DNA from: Archilochus colubris
Taxonomy: Eukaryota; Chordata; Aves; Apodiformes; Trochilidae
Length of the DNA: 64,000 nucleotides
Assembly: GCA_023079485.1 (NCBI GenBank)
Contig: CM041084.1
Location: 134,508,792 to 134,572,791, forward strand
Reading direction: 5' to 3'
Part shown: positions 1-11,870 of the stretch, one piece after another
Layout: each line of letters opens with the position of its first letter
Position numbering within the stretch: the stretch's first letter is position 1
Program-made: the position numbers and the translations under genes
Notes under the pieces: generated by a model
Seen by the model: the letters and a program-made list of their open reading frames with translations, nothing else
The model's database searches: none
What the model was told of the DNA's origin: nothing

Positions 1-1370
1 TTTTAACGAAACCAATATTTTTGTTCTCTTTATAAGAGAAAATAGAAGTCAGATCATTCACTAAGGCAGGAACTTGCAATTTACAAATTATAAGCTAGAG
101 ATTTGGAAGAAACAGATATGTGGATCTCCTGACCAAGGTGATTTTGAACATGACTGTCAACCCTTGCTGGAGTATTGTCCACACTGCCGTGCTAAGATAT
201 TCTTGAGGGCTCTTTCCATGATTTTGGTATTCACTCTGAAAACTATTAGGATAATCAAATGTTTTCCAATTGTTACCTAAAGTAGTAGAGATTTATTTCC
301 CAAATCCCTTTTACCGTTCCTCCCAGAACTGTCCTAGAATTTTATGTGTCCAGCTTACTTGTTTTAATTTCACAGTGATTCCACATTTTCTTCCATAGTG
401 AAAGACCTGGTACATGTGTGTTTCTAGATACATAGAATATTCATGTTCCTGTTTATTTGTACCTAGCACACAAGCTTTATATTATACACACAAAACAAAA
501 AAGGTTGCATCTGCCACAGCTGATGTGTGTTCTTAATGCCTGCAAGAAACATTCTAATCCTTGTCTGCAGCTGTTGTATTCACATCAAGTAGGGTCTCCT
601 CTTGGGCTCTGGCATACATGACTCAGCTTTACACTTAAAATAATGCACGAGAATTTAGGCCATTCAATGACATACATTCTATTCCCAAATTACCTGCCTG
701 TGCCAGTGACACTACCTGCTCCCTGGCTTTGATGACAGCTGTGATTGATGGAGGACACAGGAAATGACCTAGAAATCTATACACTTCTCAGCCTCTCCCA
801 GTTCTCTCTGGGACCCTATTCTTTTTTCTGTTCCAGATTACACAGAGTGCCGAACAAGCTACCAGCTACAGACTTGGGGTGCTTAAGTGACTTCACTTGA
901 AGGGTAAATAATGCATCTTGCTCTTCAAAGAGTAGGGGCATTGCCATGTTCTAACCATGTTATTTCTATGTCTTTCTTATCTGTTATTAATTGGGATCTT
1001 CATTCTATTCTCCTTGCAGGAGCTTGCCTAGGGGTCAGGACAGGTGGGAAGCACTATCAGGGACAAATGAAAGAACTGCAAGAAATTATACATTCATGCA
1101 TCTGTACTTAACTCAAAGAGGCTATGGAAGAGTTTAACTGTTGTTAGTGATTGTAATGGTCTTTTCACTTATCAGGATTATAGCAAAAACAATAATTACT
1201 TGTATGCTTTATCTGGCCAAGTTAACCTTTAAGATCTTTACTGAACTATTCAAGTGGGAGACAGATATGAATCTGTGGAACATCAGAAACTGGTCTGTAT
1301 GCACAGAGTTTTGACTTGTTCTTGGTAGTCTCAGTTGGCAAAGTTGAAGTATATGGTAATATAGCATGCC
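1..1370. other. Unique AT-rich DNA, no gene seen
   Basis: No reading frame here resembles a known protein, and none exceeds about 70 codons. I see no repeat family, tandem repeat or RNA gene. It is ordinary non-coding DNA as far as the sequence shows. Confidence 0.6.
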
Positions 1371-1805
1371 AGACTGGGAGGGACCTTTATGATTATCTGA
1401 TCCTTTCTAGTTAAGAACATAGTTTAGCTGAGATGGCCCAGCAACCTGTCAATCTGAACCTTATAAATTTCCATTGTTAGGATATCCACCACATCCCTGG
1501 GGAGATTATTCAACTGTTCAATTGTTCTCATAGAGAAAATTTTCTTCTGATGTCCAAACAGGATTTCCCCAGAAGTAACTTGTATGAATTACTCTTTATG
1601 TTTTCCATGTGAGACCTTGTCAAATGGGATTCTCCATCTTTTTGGTAGCCACCCTGTAAGTACTGGAACATGGCAATAAGGTCTCCCCTAAGCCTTCTCA
1701 AGACTGAACAAACCCAGTTCTCTCAGCCTTTCCTCATACAGAAGGCTGTCCAGTCCTTTCATTATCTTTGAGGCCCCTCTTTGGGCTGCCTCAAGCCTGT
1801 CCACA
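1371..1805 (-). mobile_element. Old CR1 LINE fragment, 3' portion
   Basis: Read on the minus strand this is the 3' part of a CR1 retrotransposon. The left edge carries a degraded version of the CR1 3' end (GGGACCTTTATGATTATC). It is followed by the usual order of CR1 blocks: the ORF2 C-terminal tail, then the segment encoding the [13 protein letters not shown] region, visible on the plus strand as TCTCAGCCTTTCCTCATA. Divergence from younger copies in this window is high and no frame stays open, so it is an old insertion. The terminal octamer repeats are not clear. The 5' truncation ends in a homopolymer T tract that may have grown out of a T-run within CR1 itself. Confidence 0.85.
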
Positions 1806-1830
1806 TTTTTTTTTTTTTTTTTTTTTTTTT
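1806..1830 (+). repeat. Poly(T) tract, 25 nt
   Basis: An uninterrupted run of 25 T abuts the 5'-truncated end of the minus-strand CR1 fragment. Related CR1 copies have a short T-run near this position, so expansion of an internal run is more likely than a poly(A) tail of a separate insertion. Confidence 0.9.
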
Positions 1831-3497
1831 ATTATAGATGTAACAAGGATGTAAAGATAAAATATTAAGTTATGCAATCTCATTTTCAGATAAGGGAAGA
1901 TTTTAACCTTACATAGAACACAAAATTATATTAAAAATCCTGAAAAAGCAAAGGGCTTTCATAATCTAATGAGACGGAGAGGAGAAGGAAGGGGGGAACC
2001 CAAACTCAAATATTTTCCTATTGTGGGAAAATCCTTCCTTGACTTTTGTCAGTTCCTTAGTGGGTCCTTATTTTTTACAAAAGAACTTTTATCAAATACC
2101 ATATTGCTAAAACCTAAAGCAACATCATTAGATAAAACATTGCTTATCAACAAAAATAAAGACTGATTTTTCTTTTCTTTACAAATACCTGCAAGTAATA
2201 TCTATTTTATAATGAAATTCTTTTACTGACAACTCATGAAGCATGAGCTCAGCCAGGGTAACAGTGTGTTGTACATTAAGGGGCTCTAACAATGTAGTAA
2301 TACGTCAGGCCTTATTCTAATCATCAGCCACATGAAAGTGCTGATAATTCATCATCTCTTCTAATATCAAACAGAATTGTTATGTGAGTCAACGGTATCT
2401 TCTTTTCTTCATTTACTGAGAGAATAATATTCACTATAAAGAATGAGCCTTTCTTAATCAGACCACTCAGTTTTCTCTCTCATCACAGATAACTCTATTA
2501 GGATTTACCACTTGAGGGTAAGTGATAAAGATGCTGCTTCAACCCAGAAAATACTGAGGAAAGCACACCTTGAAAGCCAAATGAATTTGAACTAACTTTT
2601 TATAATCATCAGTGAGTTCTTAGTCTCTGAAACACGCATATGGATTACTAGTATTAAATATGCTACAGCCTCATTTGTTGACTCTATCAAATGTAGACCC
2701 TCATCTGTCATTTAACAGCCATCTGGCGTCTTTTGGCAAAGCATCACTTCATCATCTGTAGAATATTGTTCATGTGAGGGCTCTAGTCCAAAAGCAAATC
2801 TTGAGATATTCATATCTTCAACTTGATCAGATATTTTGGGTTTTTTTGTTGCTCTTGCTGATCTTGATTTTGTGGATTATTATTGATATATAGTGTAATT
2901 TCCAAGTAGAAACATATATAAGCATTGTTCAGACCCTGAGACTTAAAATCAGATACTTATGTCCACATTCCCAACGAGAAACCAGTCCAGGATTTTGAGA
3001 ACAAATTAGTATATGCCACTCCCAGTGACTGCAGCCCAGCTTTTCAGGTGTTCAGCTTGTCCTCACTCTGATCAGTAAGTCAAGTATGTGTTCAATGAGG
3101 TCATTGATATGCTATGCTAAATGCAAATTGGAGACTAGTTTTAAACAGCAATTTTTGAAGCTACTAGCTACAATAATTTTCCCTGGACTAAAAGACTTTG
3201 ACAAGTGTCTCTCTAATTTCCCAGCTGTTGCTTTGATGTTATATTACTGTCTATTAGGATATCAGTAAGCCATCAAAAACAGTGGAAAAGAAATAATGGC
3301 CTCCCAAACTTTGATTTGGTGCCAAACTTTTAAATTATATGCAAGTACAATAAGAAAATTATGCAGAGTTTCTGCCAAGTGTAGACAACTGTAAAAACCT
3401 TTTGAAATAATGCCAGTGTTGGAATAAAAGAGTCTTATATCAAATTATTTTAAAATGTTTGGATACATTCATTGAATGTTTCGGGTTGGGTTTTTTT

Positions 3498-3512
3498 GTT
3501 GTTGTTGTTGTT
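3498..3512 (+). repeat. (GTT)5 microsatellite
   Basis: Five GTT units follow a T-run at 3491-3497. Simple sequence with no sign of function. Confidence 0.85.
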
Positions 3513-4575
3513 TTGTTTACATTCTAGGTGTTTATGTTGAAAGTTTCTAAAATATTAAAACACAGTCACAGTCTATTTTCTCCAGTGTAAATTCCTCACT
3601 GAACCCTGAGCAATTGCTGATTTTTTCAGTGGTTTTTACTGTGCTCAAGGATGACAATGTAAGTGCTGGCAGGCAGTATCAAGAACTTATTAACCACAAA
3701 TTTTGTCATGCAGAATTTCCTAGCTTTGGGAATATGAATATGAAAAAATAGATACATTTGAAACCATACATAGCTTAACCAGAACTCAGTTGTCACTAAT
3801 AAGCTGATGAGTGGTTGCATATGGATTGTAAATAATAATGTGCAACCTTGCGGTCAAAAGGATTTTGTATTGGATGTGCTGTCACTATTGTACCTATAGG
3901 AGTAGAAGGCACAGTATGTACTAGCTGCTCAGATTGATTTAGCAGCTTCTGCAGAGTTTGGCTACAGAGCTGTGAATATTCCAATGAAATAGTTGTAACT
4001 GATGTATTTCTGCCGCATCAATGTACTTTGGTACTAAAAGTTACTATATGCACTTAAAGCCACTAATTTTTAATTCTTGAACTCTACTTTTAAACAGCTG
4101 GCAAAACATTCTATTCTCAGCTCTTATGCTTTATTTTACTGCTTAAAATTCTCAGTGCCTCATCATGGATAATTGGGAACATTTCTTAGAAATTATGTTT
4201 TCTGTCCTTATGTGCTTGAAAATATGTATTTTGTAATGCGGTTAGTGCTAGGGTAGAATTTGACAAAGAAATCAATGTTTTTCCAAGGTTATTACATGAA
4301 TATTCATGAAGAAAGAAACTGTTTCAGCTTTTTATGCTTGTATATGTCCTGCTTGTTTTGGAATTAAACAGTACTGAATAAGAAATGGGTAAGAAAGTTT
4401 AATAATATCGCATTGTATTAAGTGTTCAGAGATTGGAACATTATTTGCTAAAATGCAGTTCTGGGTGAACTTAATTAGGAACACAGTGACAGGGTGTACT
4501 TGAGGTCAAACTCAAGAACTGCCATCTTTCCTTATTGCTTATAAGGCTGAAGCAACCTATGTATATTTAGTACTG

Positions 4576-4610
4576 GTACAAGTTAGCTGTACAAGTTAGC
4601 TGTACAAGCT
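4576..4610 (+). repeat. 13-bp tandem repeat, about 2.6 copies
   Basis: Two identical copies of GTACAAGTTAGCT (4576-4588 and 4589-4601) are followed by a partial third copy, GTACAAGCT. The perfect match of the first two indicates a recent slippage or duplication event. Confidence 0.9.
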
Positions 4611-7600
4611 TTGGGAAACCTCAGGATGCAAGGCAAACTTAGATACAACTAAAGTCACACTCAAATTTTTAGAAGTGCAAGTACCCATTCTTGTGAAATG
4701 TGGATGTCTCCTGGCATTGTTTAACAGGCTTCCTCATATGTTTTGTTTATTTTCTTCTTTGTTCAATATCAGGTGACCATCTCTGGGCTGAGAAGGTGGC
4801 TTAGAGTTGTTCCTGGAAGAACCATTGGAACAATTTCTAGGAGTGACAGTTCCAGACACTAAGACAAATGCAATTACAGGCAACCTGAATCTATTTCATA
4901 TGGACAACTGTGGCTTGGTTTCATTGTTTAAGTCCCTTATGATCTGAGTTTCTTCTCAACAAAGAAGTGAAGGGAGAGTTTTACCTGGAATTTTGGAGAG
5001 ACTACATTAATCTTCCTCCAGGTTTCATTGGTAGGTCTTATAGGCTTTATGAGTCTAGAGTATTCTGTAAAATATAGTGTAATACACCTAAGTAACACAC
5101 GAAGACAGTAGGAATTGAGCTGATCCCTCTGAATTATCATATTCTGTACCACAGAACAAAGGAACTCTCATTAGGGCATCAGGTCCGAGAATGTTCTGCT
5201 CTATTATTCAAATAAAGCTTACAGTAGAATGCATTACTTTTTAATAATTTTTCGCTTCCTTCACATCTGAGTGTTGCAAATGACCAGTGATCTGGAATAC
5301 CAATCTGAAATAATTCTTTTCTGTATTTAAGAACAAAGGTCTGTGGAACTTCAGTTTTGTTTCTGTTGAAATTGGGTTCTGGGTCATTACATTGCTGACT
5401 TTCTGCATAATCCTGGATGAATATTAAATAATTATGGAATATTTAAAATTATAAATAATAAAAATATTTTAAAAAATAAAAATATTGAATATTAAAAAGA
5501 AAAGTGCTAACCTCAGTACCATCAGCTATATAATCCTGTCAGCTGTACTAAATCAGTTTTACCTTGCAGGTACATGGATACTGATTCAGCATGCCTGAAA
5601 AACTTCATAATGACTAATTAATCACTTGAAAACTTTGTAATTACTCAGCAAACCAGGGAAAGAATTTTGCTTTCTTCCTTAATATGAAGTAAGAAAGGAA
5701 ATTTGCTTTACAAAGCATAGCACAGTTAGGATGACATCTAAGAAAGACTGCCATACTTGTGAATATGTGAACTTTTACATATCTATACATAACTGAAATA
5801 AACTTATATTTAGAATTTGGGTGAGTATGGGGTCAAACAAGTGATGCAGTCTTTTGGAGATGTCTCCAGGTGTATGGAGGTGAGGTGTGGATGCAAGAGT
5901 CTGTGCTTAGTTTATGGGCAGCTAAGCATTCTCTGTGCCATGCCAGTCAGCGCAGCTGACATAATTCCAAACAATTTTTACTTCTCTTTATTCTCTCCTC
6001 TCCAATCCTATCTGCTGGGATTCATTTAAGTGCTGTATGTTTGAAGAGATACCACCAGAAAATCTATGGATATATGACATAGAGACCTGTATTATTGAAT
6101 CATCATAAACATATGACAGGTGACTATGATTCAGTTAGCCTGAATAATTCTTTATTTGATTTCTAATGAACAAAAGTTGCAAGAAAAAGCAAAGCATAAC
6201 TTCATCATGTTTTTGAAAGAATATGAAACAAAACCGTAGATGCTCATGGGGACCTAAACCAGCAAACAGGATTCTTTTGAGATATGAAAGAAGCAGAAAA
6301 CTTCCTAGAGTGAGTGACTGGGCTTCAGTCTCTTGAGGTTTGATGATCATGAGCAGTTAAGGTGCAGAGAGATAAGTATCAGTTTCAATCTGTTCCCTTC
6401 TTGCTTTCTCTTTGTGCTGCCTTGTGCTACTTTAAGTTTTTGTGTATGAATTTAGTACTGTACCATACTGTGCATTGTGAGGTGTCTCAAACCATGCTTT
6501 ACATCTTTATTAGTCTTTGACCTGACCTTGTCTTTATACCTTATTTGCTTCTGGCTCACTATGAGATAAGTTATTTCAAATCCTTTAGGTACTTTGCTCC
6601 ACATCTGTTGTCCTGTCTCACCTTCCTGTCTTTGCACTTGCCAACCTACTGACTGTGCCTGGAGATACTTGGAGATACTGTATGCAACTACTTAAATATC
6701 ACCATTTTCCCCTTAATCTCTTTTCCATTTTTATTTAATTTGATTTCTTGTAAGATGAAACATTTTCTGCTACTATAATTGTTACTATTCTGTTATTATG
6801 CTGTGGTACCTTGTTATACTTGTTTTTTCAGTTTTTTCACTTATTTAATTTACATTCTTGGCAAATCTGTTGTAGGATAATGCTTGCCTGCTTTCTTTTT
6901 GCTCCAAAGATTATTGAACAGAAATTTAGGCCTGTCAGGTTTTGACTGCTGAAAATGTTTGTGCTCTTCTCCTTAGTCTCTGTATAACACTGTTTTAAAC
7001 CCTGCTGCTTGGTCTGATGCTGTATTGCCAGATGGGAACAGGCCCAGTTCCTTTCATTTGCATCAGCAAAGCCTGGCCAGCCTTTATGATGCATTTTTCT
7101 GTTTCTACTGCTTGATAAGTATTCTGAAAAACCAAAGTTTTGGATTCAGGACATGTATCTTGCTCATAACTCTTTGGAATTTCATCATTCTATGTTTAAT
7201 AAAAGAAAGTAGTACAATAAATTACACTCATGTTGACAATAAAAGGGCTGAAATCTTATCTGGGGCAAAAATTAGTAGCTGTATGTTATATATACATGCA
7301 TTATCAGAAGATATTGTAATGAGGATGTTCTGTATCTCATAAAAATATTAAAACTCCACGTCTTCTGAGTTGCCACCCATTAACCAGTGTACCCACAAAT
7401 GTACCTTTGCCTCCGTGTTGTCATGCAATGGAAACTCCTCTGCTGCTCCATGACTCTGTTACAGAGAAGCAGTGGGCACCATATTTAACATGGATACTAA
7501 TTCTGTTTATTAAATGGAGACTCATTTATTAATTCTATTGGCAGTGTATGGTTGAGGATTTAAGCAGAATCACGCTGAACATCTGGATTCCCATAGACTG

Positions 7601-7780
7601 AGCAGTTTGGTGCTCAGCTGTTACCTCCAGTCTGTCAGAAATGAGAAATTTCTTGGGGATATCCAGAAAATAAATTTTCAGGGTTGTAGTAAACCTTTTT
7701 GCTCAGAAATATCTAAACAAAATAACTGTGTGTGTGCTTAGCTGCTGAGTGACCATAACCAAACCTAAACATCCTATAGA

Positions 7781-8055
7781 GGCCCTGCCCAGTTAGCCCA
7801 GGGCTGTGTCTAACCCCGGTTCCCCTGACTGGAACAGATCCTGACCCCTACACATGGGCGGACATCCCTTGCCTCTCCTCTGGGAGGTGTCTGATGCCCT
7901 GGATTGGGGCTGCCCTGGTCACCCTTGGCTGCCCTGCTCCTGGTTGGGGAGGCAAAATGAGTATATTGTCAGCCAGGCCCTGTCCTGCCACCCCAGGCAT
8001 CCCGGAATGCCCTTAGGTCCTAGGGAGCAGCTGGCACTGTGGTGTCCTGACACTG
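7781..8055. other. GC-rich patch, unclassified
   Basis: A 275-bp stretch is clearly richer in G and C than its surroundings. It contains short imperfect repeats of CTGCCCTG/CTGGTCACCC type. A frame of 129 codons (7854-8243, plus) crosses it, but it lacks any domain I recognise and its C-terminal third lies in ordinary AT-rich DNA, so I do not call it a gene. The composition resembles the internal parts of the avian LTRs elsewhere in the window, but I cannot align it to them. Confidence 0.4.
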
Positions 8056-10514
8056 AGAATGTAAAAGTCAAATGTGTTAACTTTTTGATTTCATCCTGGA
8101 AAATTCATCCTGGCTCTGGAAATGCAGTCTTAATAAAAGTGACAGATGTTCAAATCTGGGTTGTTGGACAATATTTTTGGAGGCTTGAACATGTTGGGTG
8201 TAAAAGGCAGTTTCTCACAGCTTTGAAAGGACAAGGGGACTAACAAGGCCCTCAAGAGAAAATGGGATAGGCAAAACACAGTAGGGCATTTCATACTTAA
8301 TTTAGGATTTGGGGGGCAATGAGTATATGGGAGGAACAGGTCTGTAGGTGTGTGGGGTTTGGCAAAACATTGCAAGAGATTCTAACTGTGTCAGACCAAG
8401 TCTCGAGTGTATGGTAATGAGCCACAGTTTCACACTCACCATTAAAAGTGCTACTTTTAAAAATTTGAACTATAAGCAAAGTTGGGGAGATGTCACACTC
8501 TACTGCTTTTTTGTCCTGACAGATGTGCCTGTAAAAGATTTTACTGTTTTGTAAAGGTCTAGTGCTAATTCTTTCTCATTCATTAACTATCAAATCACAA
8601 CTCATAAGTGCTTTTAGACATTCTACCTGCATTAATTTGGCTCCCTGACAGGTCTCCAATGTGTCACTTTCTAAGATGAACCTATCCTTTGGGTTATAAT
8701 ATTCCATTAATGGAGGATTTGAAATAAAACTTCTTTACCCTTCAAAAGCTTTTTCTTGTATTCCTGTCCACTCCCATATGATGATTTTAAGCATTAATTG
8801 ACTCAGAGGATCACATTTTTTTGACAAATGATTAAGAAAGTCCAGCGGTATACCTAAAGTTCTTACTGAGTATCACATATTTATGTGCTAACTGAACGTC
8901 ATTAAAATTTTTTTCAGATCATAGTTTAGTCCTTGTTTTGTCAGCAAAAGTGTACCACATGGTATACTAAACCAAATTCAGTGCAATTTTAGGTTAACCA
9001 GATTCTGGTACTTTTTTTGGCTAAGTTAATTTCACTTTTTTGTTCAAAACCTCTTAACATTGCCTTGATATTAAGTAATTAGAATGTCAGAAAATTGGTT
9101 GTGTGATAGATAATCTTTGATTTAATTTTGATAAAATTATTTCTTCCTTGAACAGTGCTTTTAACCACGCATAAAAACTGTTAACTTGCTGAAATACCCT
9201 CTTTTATTTCATGTTTAGTGATATTAGATACAAGTATGTTATTTACACTCTTATAGTAACTGTACCCCTAAGAATACATGGTTCTGTCCAGTGTTCCCTT
9301 TGTGTATAACTTTTTTTTTTTAAAGCTTTACAAATAACCTTTCTTATTTTTAATAACCTTTACGTATGTATATACTTCCATTAATTATTATATACAGATA
9401 TAGTCTGCTTCTTGAAAAATAATTTTTACCTTACTGCTTCTGTATTAGAAGCATCCACAAACACCCTAGACTTGTAATTTGTCAACGATGCAATCAATAC
9501 TGTTTGTGTTTCTTTCATATTGACTTTTTATATATATCCTAGTATCTTATATTTTCACTCCATACAGGTTTGGTTTTTTCTGTTTGTTTACAAAAAGTAC
9601 AAGGATTATTTGTACAAGGATTTGCAACCCACCTGAAATTTAAATTATTTCACAGTTACAAAGATGTACATTTAGAACATTGATTATTGTCCTCTGTACC
9701 TATTTGTGTATCTTAACACAGATTACACCCCCTCTTTCATTCAAACAGTTTCTAATACTTTCAAATTAATTCCTGTTTTAATTTTTCTGTTTTAAAACTA
9801 AGTAAACAAGATTATTTCCTTATCCACTCATATTTCAGGAAAATTTTCTCTCCCATGTTTTTATGATCTGTTAAAGAACTATTTCTATGGAGAGAAGACC
9901 TACGATGAAGATTTTAATCTCAGTTAAAAACTTGTTTTCTTCCAATAAATACTGCTCATGCTTAAGAGTACTTTAAAAATTACACACAAACTGGAAAACT
10001 CCAGAGTAAATCTCCCAGGTTTAAGCATCTTAATAATGTTGCTTAACAATCATTATGCACTTATACATACTAAATGGAACTGATGGAATAATGAAATACA
10101 TGCTAAATGGAACTAAAGGAAATTAATGTATACTTTATAAAAATCATTGCAAGTCAGGCAGAAATTATTTAGGCAATTGTGAAAGTAATAAAAATATTAA
10201 CTTAATCATTCTTTTAAAAAAGCTTGGATAAAAATCGGCTTTCATTTAAAGATATTTGAGGTGAGATGATCCTTAGCTATTTTTCACTGAACCTTCAGTG
10301 CCTCCCAGAGTCCTAGAGAAATTTTTCTGACTCCTTCCCCTGAGCCAGTAAGTTTTTAAATTATTTTTTTAGCTGAAGATTGTTGTTCGTAAATTTTAAC
10401 TTTCCCAGTAAGCTGTGAAAACAAGAAATGAAAAATTAATACTATCAGATTCCTTTAATAACTTTGTCACATCACACTGATTAGGAAATTTTACAGCCTT
10501 TAGAGGAATATCAT
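8056..10514. other. Unique AT-rich DNA, no gene seen
   Basis: AT-rich DNA with short T-runs (for example 9309-9320) and no reading frame of note. An imperfect repeat of CTAAATGGAACT occurs near 10070 and 10105. Nothing else is seen. Confidence 0.55.
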
Positions 10515-11559
10515 TGTCTTGGGTTACTGCAGTGGTGTTTTGGAAGCAGGTAGGGGCACTTTTGAGAAGCTACTGTAGGAACCCCTGGTTCCAGATCCTG
10601 CCCCACTTCTGCCCAAGGCCCAGCAGATATGGGAAGCTGGATGCACCTCTGTGAGTAACATACTCAAGAAAGGGAAAACAAAACTGGAAAAAAAAAATAA
10701 AATAAAGGACTTTTAGAGCAGAGAATAAGGTGAGAGAGAGCAATGCCAGAGAAAAGACATCGAGGTCAGCAAAGAAGGAGGGAGAAAGGTGTCCAAGCAG
10801 TAATTTCCATGCATCCAGTGGTGAGATGGCAGCTGTGCCCCTGCAGCCTGTGCAGGAGAGCGGTGGAGCAGTCTTTGGAGGACCACGGTGGAGTAAATGT
10901 GGATTTGTAGCCCCTGAAGCATCACAGGTGGGCAGATGTGGCAGCCTGTACAGGGTTGCAGAGAGGGGCAGATGTGGTCTGCATCCATGGGGGACCCCGT
11001 GCCAGAGGAGGTGACTGTTCCCGCAGCAGCCGTGACTCTGTGTGCAGCCCGGGCTGGAGCAGTTCCTGAGGGACCGCACCTCCTGGGAGGGACTCATGTC
11101 CCAGAGGTACGGGAAGGACTCTCCCATGAGAGGGACCCAGCCTTGGAGCTGGGGAAGAATGTGAGGAGTCCTTTCCCTGAGGAGGAAGGAGCAGCAGAAA
11201 CACCTTGTGGGGAAATGACCCTAACCACCCCCTTCCTGTCCCCTGTGCTCTGAGGGGGAGGCAGCAGTGAAGTGATCTGGCCGTGAAGAGGGGAAGGGTG
11301 GGGGCTTGAGGGTGGAAGGAATTAAGATCTGGTCGTGGTCTTTTTCCTTTACTTGTAGATTAAATTAGGGTTTTTTTCTTCCCAAATCGAACTTGTCTTT
11401 TTTTTTTTACTACCTTAATAGGGGAATGCAAACTTCCCTATCCTTGTCTTGATTCATGAGCCTTTGTGTGGATTTTCTCCTCCTAGTCGCACAATGGGGA
11501 TAAGTAGTGAGTGAGTGAATGGAACCCTGGGTGGTACCAGCTGGGCCTAAACCGTGACA
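10515..11559 (+). mobile_element. ERVL-like solo LTR, about 1.05 kb
   Basis: This GC-richer block matches, in order, the layout of an LTR type I know from bird genomes. It has a TTGGGTT...GGAAGCAGG-type start, many imperfect copies of a GCTGGAGCAG/CTGCAGCC unit, the block GTGAGGAGTCC...GAGGAGGAAGGAGCAGCAGA, a purine-rich G tract, and a poly(A) signal ATTAAA at 11359-11364 before the U5-like tail. It begins TG and ends CA. The same family recurs at 56993-57905 (plus) and 23156-23856 (minus). No gag, pol or env lies next to it, so it is a solo or orphan LTR. The 5-bp flanks (ATCAT and GTCAC) do not match, so the exact ends are uncertain or the target duplication has decayed. Open frames inside it, up to 185 codons on the minus strand, are chance frames in GC-rich repeats. 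Confidence 0.75.
11290..11312 (+). other. G-quadruplex motif inside LTR
   Basis: Four G-runs (GGGG, GGG, GGGGG, GGG) separated by loops of 2, 1 and 5 nt satisfy the canonical quadruplex pattern. It lies about 50 bp upstream of the LTR poly(A) signal. Folding is inferred, not shown. Confidence 0.6.
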
Positions 11560-11712
11560 GTCACTGCGTCAATGCATTTCACTGTTGTAAGTGCAAAGCT
11601 GTGCAGCTGCCTTGTGCTCAACTTGCTGAAGAACCCTTATGTCCTTTTCTAAAAATCTGCTCCCCAGCCAGTTGGACCCCAGCCTTTACTGGTGCATGAG
11701 GTTAATCTCTTC

Positions 11713-11870
11713 TAGGTGCAGGGCTCTGCATTTGCAGCTTCTGAACATCCTGAAAGATGTCATCACATTTCTCCAGCTTATTTAGATTCCTCTGAATAGC
11801 AGATTCCAGAATATGGACTGCTCTTCCCAGTTTGGTATCCATCTGTGAGCCTGACTGGAAGCATTTATTT
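11713..11870 (-). mobile_element. Old CR1 LINE fragment, RT region
   Basis: On the minus strand this short block corresponds to the CR1 ORF2 segment around the reverse-transcriptase catalytic motif. The plus-strand order GTGCAGGGCTCTGCATTTG, then TTTCTCCAGC, then CTCCCAGTTTGGT matches the younger copy at 63700-63850. Both ends are truncated and the reading frame is destroyed. It follows the LTR by about 150 bp, but I see no link between the two insertions. Confidence 0.7.

Larger units (their letters stand above)
1831..7780. other. Unique AT-rich DNA, no gene seen
   Basis: About 6 kb of AT-rich sequence with only short frames (the longest, at 7025-7342, is 105 codons and unlike anything I recognise). 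It holds a (GTT)n microsatellite at 3498-3512, a 13-bp tandem repeat at 4576-4610 and a very AT-rich block near 5420-5490. No transposon remnant is clear. Confidence 0.55.

Noticed and set aside
7854..8243. 129-codon open frame
   Set aside because: Half in the unclassified GC-rich patch and half in AT-rich DNA; no domain recognised and no splice or promoter context.
10570..11253. Overlapping open frames of 91-185 codons on both strands
   Set aside because: They all lie inside the GC-rich LTR with its repeated CTGCAG/GGAGCAG units. None has a domain or a match to retroviral proteins, and LTRs of this type do not encode them.
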